A stretch of DNA of 64,000 nt from SIG622 sp045600125 (lineage in GTDB: Bacteria; Bacillota; Clostridia; Oscillospirales; CAG-382). Of the stretch, positions 9,914-18,700 are shown in pieces (the stretch's first letter is position 1; each line of letters opens with the position of its first letter). The notes below the pieces were generated by a model. It ran no database searches and was not told where the DNA came from. It saw nothing but the letters and a program-made list of their open reading frames with translations. The translations under genes were made by a program, and so were the position numbers. The stretch lies in contig JAZRXH010000091.1 of assembly GCA_045600125.1 (NCBI GenBank), positions 62,001-126,000 of the forward strand. The letters are read 5' to 3'.

Positions 9914-11053
9914 TTACGGCTCGTCGAAGCTCTCGGTGATGAGAAGTCCGTCCTCGGAGGTTTCCTCGTCATCGGGTTCGGGAGCGGGAGTGCCTTCGAG
10001 AAGGTCAGTGTCGGATTCCGCAAACGCCGCACGGATCTTCGCTTCGATCTCAGACGCCAGCGCCTTGTCCTCCCGGAGGAGGTCACGGACCTTATCTCTG
10101 CCCTGACCGAGGCGTTCGCCGTTATAGGACAGCCACGAACCGCTCTTCTGGATGATATCCAGCTGGATGCCCACGTCGATGAGCTCGCTCTCCTTGGAAA
10201 TTCCCTTGCCGTAAAGGATATCGAATTCCGCTACACGGAAGGGCGGAGCCACCTTGTTCTTTACCACCTTACACTTGGTGTGGTTACCGGTCACGTCCGC
10301 ACCGTCCTTGATCTGTTCGCTGCGGCGGATGTCGATACGTACCGAGGCGTAATACTTCAGAGCCACGCCGCCGGGAGTGGTCTCGGGGTTGCCGTACATG
10401 ACGCCCACCTTCTGACGGAGCTGGTTGATGAAGATGACGGTACAGTTGGACTTGGCGATCGCGCCGGAGAGTTTTCTCAGCGCCTGAGACATCAGCCTTG
10501 CCTGCAGACCCACGTGGGAGTCGCCCATTTCACCGTCGATCTCGGCTCTCGGAACGAGGGCTGCCACCGAATCCACGACCACGACGTCAATCGCACCGGA
10601 GCGCACGAGGGCTTCAGTGATTTCCAGCGCCTGCTCGCCGTAGTCCGGCTGCGAAACGAGGAGCTCGTCGATGTTGATGCCGAGCGCTCTGGCGTACACG
10701 GGGTCAAGAGCGTGCTCTGCGTCGATGAATGCCGCCTCACCGCCCTGCCTCTGCACCTCGGCGATGACGTGGAGAGCAACGGTGGTCTTACCGGAGGATT
10801 CCGGTCCGTATATTTCGATGATCCTTCCTCTCGGGATACCGCCGATGCCGAGTGCGAGGTCAAGAGTAAGAGAGCCGGTGGAGATGGCGCTGACGTTCAT
10901 ATTGGAGTTCTCGCCGAGCTTCATGATCGCTCCCTTGCCGTAGTCCTTTTCTATCTTTGCGATCGTAGTGGCAAGCGCTTTTTTACGGTTCTCGTCGCCT
11001 TCCACAGCCTCGGGTGAGGGCTTATTCTTAGCATCCTTTGCCATTTCTTTCAT
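9914..11053 (-). CDS. recA: RecA recombinase
   Basis: A 379-residue RecA: ATP-dependent strand exchange and SOS coprotease activity. Walker A is GPESSGKT, Walker B is DVVVVDSVAALVPRAEIDGE, loop L1 is GDSHVGLQARLMSQALRKL, and INQLRQKVGVMYGNPETTPGG covers the L2 region. The acidic C-terminal tail after about residue 340 is typical. Two starts are possible, ATG 11053 and ATG 11044; both follow GGGAAAG-like purines and the choice is uncertain. recX follows after 18 bp. A consensus -10, a degenerate -35 and a LexA-like box lie upstream, consistent with damage induction. Confidence 0.98.
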   Translation of the reverse strand: MKEMAKDAKNKPSPEAVEGDENRKKALATTIAKIEKDYGKGAIMKLGENSNMNVSAISTGSLTLDLALGIGGIPRGRIIEIYGPESSGKTTVALHVIAEVQRQGGEAAFIDAEHALDPVYARALGINIDELLVSQPDYGEQALEITEALVRSGAIDVVVVDSVAALVPRAEIDGEMGDSHVGLQARLMSQALRKLSGAIAKSNCTVIFINQLRQKVGVMYGNPETTPGGVALKYYASVRIDIRRSEQIKDGADVTGNHTKCKVVKNKVAPPFRVAEFDILYGKGISKESELIDVGIQLDIIQKSGSWLSYNGERLGQGRDKVRDLLREDKALASEIEAKIRAAFAESDTDLLEGTPAPEPDDEETSEDGLLITESFDEP

Positions 11054-11120
11054 CTTTCCCGGGCATTATGTATTCGTGGCTCCCCCGCCCGATATGGGAG
11101 CCTTTTACTTTCCGTTTACT

Positions 11121-11149
11121 ATTATATAGTTTATTTTTTGCAAATGCAA
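11121..11149 (-). promoter_or_regulatory. recA promoter
   Basis: On the minus strand TTGCAT (11144-11149) and a perfect TATAAT (11121-11126) are 17 bp apart. The leader to the recA start is about 60 nt. Confidence 0.75.
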
Positions 11150-11171
11150 TGTATTTTTAATGAACATTTAT

Positions 11172-11185
11172 CGAACATTTGTACC
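11172..11185 (-). promoter_or_regulatory. Candidate LexA (SOS) box upstream of recA
   Basis: Read on the minus strand the 14-mer GGTACAAATGTTCG matches the Gram-positive LexA consensus CGAACRNRYGTTYG at 12 of 14 positions. It lies 22 bp upstream of the -35 hexamer. A second half-site (ATGTTCA) follows at 11161-11167. Confidence 0.6.
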
Positions 11186-11210
11186 GCACGTATGTTTGTG
11201 TCATAAGGAT

Positions 11211-11240
11211 AAAAAACGGGGACCGTTTCTGCGATCCCCG
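11211..11240 (-). terminator. Terminator downstream of murA
   Basis: On the minus strand CGGGGA and TCCCCG form a stem with a 12-nt loop, followed by TTTTTT. It separates murA from recA. Confidence 0.85.
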
Positions 11241-11278
11241 CTGTTCGCTGTCCTTTTTCACGTATGTGCCGTGTGCCC

Positions 11279-12562
11279 TCAGTCTTCCTCTGTTTCGAGG
11301 GTGATATCGGCACCGACGCCCCGGAGCTTCTCGGTGATATTCTCGTAGCCTCGGAGGATGTGCTGGATCTGCGTGATCTCGGTCTTTCCCTCGGCACAGA
11401 GTCCCGCCACGATGACCGCCGCTCCGGCACGCAGGTCGACGGCACGGACGTCCGCTCCGACGAGCTTCTCCACGCCCTTGAAGTGTGCGCTCTTACCGCC
11501 GTTTTCCACAGTGATATCGGCACCCATGAGTTTGAGCTCCTCCACGTAACGGAAGCGGTTGTCCCAGACACCCTCCCGCATATTGCTCTCGCCGCCGGCG
11601 ATGCACATGAGAACGCCCATCTGGGGATTCATATCGGTGGGGAAGCCGGGATAAGGCAGGGTCTTCACGTCAATGGCGCAAAGGCGTCCTTCCGGAGCCT
11701 TGACCCGCACCGCTTCATCGAATTCCTCAACGGTACAGCCCATATCAATGAGCTTGGCGCTGACCGAATCCAGGTGCTTCGGGATGACGTTGGTGATGGT
11801 CAGATCTCCGCCGGTCGCCGCAGCGGCAGCCATATAGGTGCCTGCTTCGATCATATCGGGGATGATGGTATAGTCCACACCGTGGAGCCTATCGGTACCC
11901 TTTATTTTGATGGTGTCGGTACCGGCGCCGGAGATGCTTGCACCGGAGGCATTGAGGAAGTTCGCAAGATCCACCACGTGGGGCTCTCTTGCGGCGTTTT
12001 CAATGACGGTGGTTCCTTCGGCGAGAACGGCGGCAAGGATGATATTGATGGTAGCGCCCACCGATACCACATCCATATACACGGTATTGCCCACGACGCC
12101 GTTTTCCGCCGTACAGTCGATAAAGCACTGGCTTCCTTCGGTGGTCGTGACCTCTGCACCGAGAGCCTTGAAGCCCTTGATATGCTGGTCAATGGGGCGC
12201 ACACCGAAGTCGCATCCTCCGGGATAGGCGCTGTGTGCCTTTCCGAAACGTCCCAGCTCCGCTCCGAGAATGTAATAGGAGGCGCGCATTTTCCGAACGA
12301 TGTCGTAGGGCGAAGAACCGGGCTTTATGCTGCTCGTATCCACCCGATAGGTGTTTTTGTCCAGCTTTTCCACAGCGGCTCCCATCTTTTCGAGAATGAG
12401 AAAGCCATCCGACACATCGCTGATATCGGGAAGGTTCCGGATGACGCACTCGCCGTTATTGAGTATCGTTGCGAATATGATCGCAACGGCGGCGTTTTTC
12501 ATGCCGCCTACCTCAATTTTGCCGCAGAGAGGTTTTCCTCCCCTCAATACAAATTTATCCAT
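11279..12562 (-). CDS. murA: UDP-N-acetylglucosamine 1-carboxyvinyltransferase MurA
   Basis: A 427-residue cytosolic enzyme that transfers enolpyruvate from PEP to UDP-GlcNAc, the first committed step of peptidoglycan synthesis. KNAAVAIIFATIL near the N-terminus gives the conserved Lys/Asn pair, and PGGCDFGVRPIDQHIKG near residue 115 contains the active-site Cys that fosfomycin alkylates. GFPTDMNPQM is also characteristic. The start at 12562 fits the family (MDKFVLRGG) although its ribosome binding site is weak. It sits between the yycI end and recA with its own terminator. Confidence 0.96.
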   Translation of the reverse strand: MDKFVLRGGKPLCGKIEVGGMKNAAVAIIFATILNNGECVIRNLPDISDVSDGFLILEKMGAAVEKLDKNTYRVDTSSIKPGSSPYDIVRKMRASYYILGAELGRFGKAHSAYPGGCDFGVRPIDQHIKGFKALGAEVTTTEGSQCFIDCTAENGVVGNTVYMDVVSVGATINIILAAVLAEGTTVIENAAREPHVVDLANFLNASGASISGAGTDTIKIKGTDRLHGVDYTIIPDMIEAGTYMAAAAATGGDLTITNVIPKHLDSVSAKLIDMGCTVEEFDEAVRVKAPEGRLCAIDVKTLPYPGFPTDMNPQMGVLMCIAGGESNMREGVWDNRFRYVEELKLMGADITVENGGKSAHFKGVEKLVGADVRAVDLRAGAAVIVAGLCAEGKTEITQIQHILRGYENITEKLRGVGADITLETEED

Positions 12563-12816
12563 ATATCAACCGTCCGCACCGGGCACCGTCCCTTGCCAAG
12601 GCGGGATCCTTTCATCATTGATCTTGCGGCTGTCCTTTCCGCCGCCAAAGGGCAACGGTTTTCAAACGCCGCAGGAAATCGGGCACTTGCTTTTACTTTT
12701 CAGAGCAATACACTGTATATTGTAACACTGTGGGAACACAAATTCCACAAATAAATGTAAATTTTGCATTTACATTCGGTATGAAAAAGGCAAACCGTTC
12801 ATTGTTTCCTGCTTCC
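12563..12816. other. Spacer upstream of murA with an inverted repeat
   Basis: This 254-bp stretch has no credible gene. It holds a minus-strand TACAAT (12719-12724) with a weak TGGAAT 17 bp upstream as a possible murA promoter, and a perfect 8-bp inverted repeat ATGTAAAT-TTTGC-ATTTACAT at 12755-12775 next to it that could be an operator. Confidence 0.4.
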
Positions 12817-13755
12817 CTATCGGAACAGTTCTTTTTCCGTATCCCCCGTCACGGCGTCACGGATAAAGACGTGCTTTTCCCGGTTCTCGTCGGTAAAGGA
12901 AAGCGTCCACGCAGGCACGAGGTAACTGCTTCCGTCTTCCTTTTCCGCCAGAAGATAGGCAGGCCTTATGCCATCCACCGTCCCTTTTTTGTCTTCGGAA
13001 AAACGGTAGAGAATATTCACCGAGTCGATGCTCCGGCAGGTATACGCTTTTTGCGGAGCGGAAAACGGGATACTTCCCGCAAAGCCCACGACCTTTTCAT
13101 TCTTCGTAACCACAATGACGGAAAGTTCGGGAGCTGCTATGCGATCGAATACCGCCTCGTAAAATACGGCGGTAAATTCGCCTTCTTCGGCAGAACGCAC
13201 GGCGGTAAACGAAAAATCGGCGTCTTCGATCAGCTTCGCCAGCTTTTTCACAAAGGCATCGGCAGCCCGCTTTTCCTTTTTATCGGTTTTATCGGGGCTT
13301 TCGGAGGTCTCGCCGTGCTCTGCCTTTTCCCGCACCGAGCTAAGCGTTTCGGCGGCAAAATCAAAGCAGCATTCGATTTGCAGATTTCCCTCGAGAGAGC
13401 CGGTTCCGATCACGGCTCCTTCGGCATCCGAGACGCTTATTCCGAATCCCTGCGGCGTCTTGACTACGTCGCTTTCGATGCCGAAAAGCGCCCTTGCGAA
13501 GGAACGCAGAAGCCCTGCCTTTTCCTCGTCCCCCGCCGCCTTCACCTCGTAGATGGCGGGATTTCTTTTCGCTCTGTCAAAGCTGTCCCTTGTGACGGAC
13601 AGTCCGTTTTCGGTAAGATGCGCCGATGCAAAGGCAATCTCGTCCTCCGGGATCAGCGATCTGTCCCTTATCAGCCTTACGCAGGCCACGCCGAGCAGGA
13701 CGTCCACCAGCACAAGGCAAAGAATGAGGAACAGCTTGATCTTTTCCCACTTCAT
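12817..13755 (-). CDS. YycI-like membrane-anchored regulatory protein
   Basis: A 312-residue protein with one N-terminal membrane segment (LFLILCLVLVDVLLGVACV, residues 7-25) and an extracytoplasmic part ending in a YycI-type segment, YLVPAWTLSF followed by FIRDAVTGDT. In Bacillus and Staphylococcus YycI works with YycH to control the essential sensor kinase WalK through membrane contacts. The ATG at 13755 overlaps the stop of the preceding gene by 4 bp, so translation is coupled; longer readings upstream are an overlap of the neighbour's frame. No WalR/WalK lies nearby. Assignment rests on topology, pairing and C-terminal motifs. Confidence 0.65.
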   Translation of the reverse strand: MKWEKIKLFLILCLVLVDVLLGVACVRLIRDRSLIPEDEIAFASAHLTENGLSVTRDSFDRAKRNPAIYEVKAAGDEEKAGLLRSFARALFGIESDVVKTPQGFGISVSDAEGAVIGTGSLEGNLQIECCFDFAAETLSSVREKAEHGETSESPDKTDKKEKRAADAFVKKLAKLIEDADFSFTAVRSAEEGEFTAVFYEAVFDRIAAPELSVIVVTKNEKVVGFAGSIPFSAPQKAYTCRSIDSVNILYRFSEDKKGTVDGIRPAYLLAEKEDGSSYLVPAWTLSFTDENREKHVFIRDAVTGDTEKELFR

Positions 13756-15146
13756 GACCTCGCCTCCTTTTCGGATCGCAGCGTCCACTGCGGGGCATAC
13801 GTTTTGCCGCCGTCCGCCGAAGCGTACTCGGGACCGAAGAAGACCGCCTTTGAGTCGGGGCGGAAATCTGTCAGTCTGAAAGCGCTGTAGCCGGTCATCG
13901 GCAGGGTAACCTTCTCCGCCCGTTCCAGCGTCATGACCTTCACACAGGCGTAGACGAGGTTCCGGGAAGAAAAGACAAGAAGAGCATCGTAGTCCTCCCC
14001 GCTTTCCACCGGGATCCCCAAAGCGCTGTATTTGAAGGTCAGCATCAGCTTTCCGTCTCTGACGGAGGCACCGGCAAGTCCGAGACTGCATGTGGAATCT
14101 TCGGTCAGTTTGTTTATTCTTCCGATGAGGCTCGCTCCGGCTGCCACAAGAGCCGAGGCGTCGTCCTCATATTCATTTTCGTAATCAAGATAGTAATCGG
14201 CGCTTGTCCCGTTCCCGCCGGGCTCGTACTCGAAACAACCGTCCCGGGTGATCTTGAGCTGACCCGCATTCTCCACGAAGATCAGCGAGCCGTCATAGGA
14301 TTCATACGAGCGGGAATTGTCGATATTGACCCCCAGCGCCGACACGTATTTTCCGATTTTTCCGGAGGAAAGCGAGAAATCCACCGTTTCCGCGAAGGGG
14401 ACCGCCCGAAGGCTGTAAAGCTCCGCCGAATGGCGAAGGACCGGGAAATAGGAGGGCTCTTCCTCCTCGCTTTTCACAAAAACGAAGCTGTTCTTTTCAA
14501 CGGCAGTATATGCCGCAAGGAGTTCACTGTTGAAAGGGATGTTTTTGGAGGGGAATATTTTCAGCACCTCTCCGTGTCTGTCCACGGCAATGACGGAGGA
14601 TTCGCCGTCGGAGCCTCTCAGAAGAAACATCTCGGCAATCTCGAAATCCCCGTTTTCGTCTTCTTCCCCGAAGGAACCGGAAAGAAGGGTACACAGAAGC
14701 GAATAGTGGATGCTGTCCGGGAAGCGCAGATAAAAGCCGTCCTTTGCAGAAGCATAGAGATTTTCAAGGTAACTTTCTTTTCTCTCCTTATCCGAGAAGG
14801 CAATCCGCTTGGTCGTGCCGCCCGAGGCGTGCTCAAGCACACGGACAAAGCACCTGCGGATGTCGGAGGCATAGTTTTCTCCTGCGTCGGCGGCGTTCAT
14901 AACGCCGTTTGAGAAAGCGCCGGCAAAGCACGGAGCCAGCACCGACTCGCCGGTGGAAAGCTCCTCCTTTGCAAAAGAGGAAAGGAGCCGCTGTTCGCTT
15001 TCAGGGAAAACCGGGAGATTTTTATCGGAAAACCTCTCCCCCGCGAACGAGGCGGCAGCACAGAGTCCGACCATCACAAGCGTCAGAAAGATCAGCAGGA
15101 TATTCTCTATCCTTTCGAGCTTTTCGCCGTATTTGCTTTTCTTCAA
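13752..15146 (-). CDS. YycH-like membrane-anchored regulatory protein
   Basis: About 464 residues: a short cytosolic N-terminus, one membrane segment (NILLIFLTLVMVGLCAAASF) and a large external domain of YycH type. The start is probably TTG at 15146, because AAGGGAGGAAGG lies about 7 nt upstream of it, whereas the in-frame ATG at 15167 would place that site inside the protein. It follows rbfA by 49 bp and overlaps the YycI-like gene by 4 bp. In other Firmicutes yycH and yycI follow walRK; here they are attached to the nusA-infB operon. The family call is moderate because YycH sequences diverge strongly. Confidence 0.65.
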   Translation of the reverse strand: MKKSKYGEKLERIENILLIFLTLVMVGLCAAASFAGERFSDKNLPVFPESEQRLLSSFAKEELSTGESVLAPCFAGAFSNGVMNAADAGENYASDIRRCFVRVLEHASGGTTKRIAFSDKERKESYLENLYASAKDGFYLRFPDSIHYSLLCTLLSGSFGEEDENGDFEIAEMFLLRGSDGESSVIAVDRHGEVLKIFPSKNIPFNSELLAAYTAVEKNSFVFVKSEEEEPSYFPVLRHSAELYSLRAVPFAETVDFSLSSGKIGKYVSALGVNIDNSRSYESYDGSLIFVENAGQLKITRDGCFEYEPGGNGTSADYYLDYENEYEDDASALVAAGASLIGRINKLTEDSTCSLGLAGASVRDGKLMLTFKYSALGIPVESGEDYDALLVFSSRNLVYACVKVMTLERAEKVTLPMTGYSAFRLTDFRPDSKAVFFGPEYASADGGKTYAPQWTLRSEKEARS

Positions 15147-15195
15147 CGTTCCTTCCTCCCTTCGCATTTCTTTTTCTTAACGGTTAATAAAACGG

Positions 15196-15582
15196 TCAGT
15201 CCTTGTTTTCTTCGGGTTTATCGGAGCCGACCTTCAGATCCTCCAGCAGTTTTGCGATGTGAGCGCCGTGCTCGATAGAATCGTCATAGACGAAATTGAG
15301 CTCCGGCGTTGCCCGGAGGTTCAGCCGCATGGCGAGCTCCCGGCGAATGAAGCCGAGGGCGCTTTTGAGCCCCGTCTTTACCTCGGCTCGGTCTTCCTCG
15401 CTTCCGAGGACGCTGTAATGCACGTTGGCATTCCGCAGGTCCTGCGCCGTATCCACCCGGAGGATGCTGATAAAGCTCCCGGACACTCTCGGGTCCTTGA
15501 CCGAGCGGAGGATCTCGGTGAGCTCCTTGGCGATTTCTTCGTTGACACGGCCGGTGTGATAGTTGTTCTTTCTTGCGGGCAT
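15196..15582 (-). CDS. rbfA: Ribosome-binding factor A
   Basis: A 128-residue RbfA, a KH-type protein that binds the 30S precursor and helps mature the 5' end of 16S rRNA, mainly in the cold. NNYHTGRVNEEIAKELTEIL at the N-terminus, VKDPRVSGSFISILRVDTA and the LRATPELNFVYDDSIEHGA block are diagnostic. The start ATG at 15582 is preceded by GGAAAGGA; the frame's upstream extension is not conserved. It follows infB after a 213-bp spacer that contains a hairpin, and precedes the YycH-like gene. Confidence 0.93.
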   Translation of the reverse strand: MPARKNNYHTGRVNEEIAKELTEILRSVKDPRVSGSFISILRVDTAQDLRNANVHYSVLGSEEDRAEVKTGLKSALGFIRRELAMRLNLRATPELNFVYDDSIEHGAHIAKLLEDLKVGSDKPEENKD

Positions 15583-15746
15583 TTTGATGTCCTTTCCTTT
15601 CGCCGTCTGTGCGGGAGCTGCCCGCATTTCTTTTCAAAATCGAAGAGAAAACGGCAAAATCAATGGGGTGTCCGAATACGCCTTTCCGCCGCAGGGACAA
15701 AAGTCCATACGGCGGTTTGCGCTGTCATTATTCTTTTTCAAGACGT

Positions 15747-15782
15747 GGGAAGGGCTTTTTTCAGAGCCGTTTCCCGTTTTTT
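15747..15782 (+). terminator. Terminator-like hairpin antisense to the infB-rbfA spacer
   Basis: On the plus strand GGGAAGGGCT and AGCCGTTTCCC form an imperfect stem followed by GTTTTTT. Both flanking genes run on the minus strand, where the same hairpin lacks a downstream T run. It could end antisense transcription, or act as a processing or stability element in the operon mRNA. Confidence 0.45.
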
Positions 15783-15795
15783 GGAGAGGCTCCGA

Positions 15796-18700
15796 TCACT
15801 TATCCGAATTCAGTGAATCGAGGTCACGCTTGACTTCTTCGATCACGAAGGCTTCGAGCACGTCGCCCTCCTTGATGTCGTTGAAGCGTTCGAGACCGAT
15901 ACCGCATTCGTAACCGGAAGCCACTTCCTTCACATCGTCCTTGAATCTCTTGAGAGAGGAGATCTTGTCCTCGAAGATCACCACGCTGTCACGGAGGACA
16001 CGGATCTGGGCATTTCTCGCCACCTTACCGTCGGTGACGTAGGAACCGGCAATGGTGCCGACGCCGGGAACATGGATGGTCTGACGCACCTCGGCGTGAC
16101 CGATGACGTTCTCACGGAATTCGGGAGCAAGCATACCGCAGAGAGCCGCCTTGACCTCTTCGATACAGTCGTAGATGACACGGTAGGTACGGATATCGAC
16201 CTTGCGCTGTGCGGCACTGTCGCTGGCGCCTCTGTCGGGTCTTACGTTGAAGCCCACGATGATGGCGTTGGATGCGTCGGCAAGCATAACGTCGCCCTCG
16301 GTGATACCGCCTACGGCGGAGTGGATGACTCTCACCTTGACCTCGTCGTTGGAGAGCTTTTCGAGAGAGGACTTGACTGCCTCGGCAGAGCCCTGCACGT
16401 CCGCCTTGACGATGACGGTCAGTTCCTTGGCACCTTCGTTTATCTGGCTGAACAGATCCTCGAGGGATACCTTGGAGTTGGCCCTGAAGTTCTCTTCCTT
16501 GGCTTCGTTCTTTCTCTTCTCCACGAGTTCTCTCGCCATTCTCTCGTCCTCAACGGCTCTGAATTCATCGCCTGCATCGGGGACGTCGGAAAGACCGATG
16601 ATTTCGACGGGCACCGAAGGACCGGCTGTCTTCACGGTCTCGCCCTTGTCGTTCGTCATGGCTCTTACACGCCCGGTCGCCATGCCGGCGATAACGACGT
16701 CGCCGTTCTTCAGCGTACCGTTCTGTACGAGGACGGTGGCAACGGGACCTCTGCCCTTATCCAGCTTTGCCTCGATGACGATACCCTTTGCCGCACGGTT
16801 GGGGTTCGCCTTGAGGTCCTTCATGTCGGCTACGAGGAGCACCATTTCGAGAAGCTCGTCAATACCCGTTTGCTTGAGAGCGGACACGGGAACGCAGATG
16901 GTGTCGCCGCCCCATTCCTCGGGAAGAAGCTCGTACTTGACCAGTTCCTGCTTTACGGCATCGGGGTTGGCGCCGTACTTATCCATTTTGTTGATGGCAA
17001 CGATGATCTGAATGCCTGCCGCCTTGGCGTGGTTGATCGCCTCGATGGTCTGGGGCATGATACCGTCGTCCGCCGCCACCACGAGGATGGCGATATCGGT
17101 CGCCTGCGCACCTCTTGCACGCATGGCGGTGAAGGCTTCATGACCGGGGGTGTCGAGGAAGGTGATGTCTCTGCCGCCGGCGTGTACTCTGTACGCACCG
17201 ATGTGCTGGGTGATGCCGCCTGCCTCGCCGCTGGTGACGTGAGTGTGACGGATGGCGTCGAGAAGGGAGGTCTTACCGTGGTCAACGTGTCCCATGACAC
17301 AGACAACGGGGCTTCTTCTTTCGAGCTGTTCTTCGGTATCCTCTTCGTCGTTGAAAAGCTTTTCCTCGAGGGTCACGACGACTTCTCTTTCCGCCGTGAT
17401 GCCCATTTCGTCGGCAACGAGGTATGCTGTGTCAAAATCCACCGTCTTATTGGCGCCGACGCTCGCCATATCGAGACCGATCATGAGGAGCTTCTTGATG
17501 ACTTCACCGGTGGTGATCTTCAGCGTTGCAGCAAGGTCGGAGATCATGATCTCATCGGGGATCGTGACGGGACCGGTGAACTTCTTTGTGGGCTCGAAGC
17601 CTGCCGCACCCTTGTTCTTCTTGCCGAATTTATCGTGCTTTCCGCCCTTCTGATAGCCGCTCTGCGAATCGCTCTTGGCGATACGTCCGCCGGCATTCTT
17701 GGGGGCACTCTTGTTCTGATCGTTTCTCGGGTTCTTCTTCTTGGAGGAGCCGCCCTCGTACTTATCCGAGCCCGCAAGGTTCTCGAACTTTTCGTCGTAC
17801 TTGGAGAGGTCTACCTCACCGGAGCGAAGGTCAACGAGTCTTACGGTTCCGCCCTCTTCACTTGTCGTATCATAGGTCTTCTTCCCGGCATTCTCGCTCT
17901 TGTAAAGGCTCTTGGCACGTCCGTCCTTATCGAATACCGGCTTTATGCTGGGCTGCCGTACCGACTGATTGTCGAAATCGTCCTCCTTGCCTGCTCCGCC
18001 GAAGCGTCCGTTCTGAGAACCTCTCTGATTCTGAGGCTTCTTTCTGTCGCCGAAAGAGCCGCCCTGCGGTCTGTCGCCGAAGGAGGCGCCGTTTCTCGTA
18101 TTGCCGAAGCTGCCGCTCTGCGCACCCTGGCCGTTCTGCTGGAAGCGTCCGCTCTGTGCGCCCTGCGCACCGTCACGGTTGTAGCCGCTCTGAGAGCCGA
18201 AGCGGTTGCTGTCGCCGTAAGGCTTTCTGTCGCCGTAGGGTCTGCCTTGTCCGTTCTGTGCGCCGTCACGGTTGTAACCGCCGGCACCCTGTCCGTTCGG
18301 ACGGTCGCCGTAGGGCTTTCTGTCACCGTAGGGTCTGCCTTGTCCGTTCTGTGCGCCGTCACGGTTATAACCGCCGGCACCCTGCCCGTTCGGACGGTCG
18401 CCGTAGGGCTTTCTGTCGCCGTAAGGTCTGCCTTGTCCGTTCTGTGCGCCGTCACGGTTGTAGCTGCCGGTTCCCTGACCGTTCGGCTGTCCCTGACGGT
18501 CGCCGTAGGGCTTTCTCTCATTGAAGGGTTTTCGCTCGCCGTCGTCGCTTCTCGTCTGCTCCGGCTTTCTCTCGGTCTTGATTTCGGGCTTTCCTTCGGG
18601 CTTCGTCTCAGCCTTGGGCTCGAACTTTGTCTCGGGCTTTGCCTCTGCCTTGACCTCCGGCTTTGTCTCCGCCTTGGGTTCGACCTTCACCTCTGGCTTT

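Noticed and set aside
18205..18483. Regular 93-bp repeats considered as a CRISPR array
   Set aside because: The repeats are contiguous, in frame within infB and lack unique spacers.
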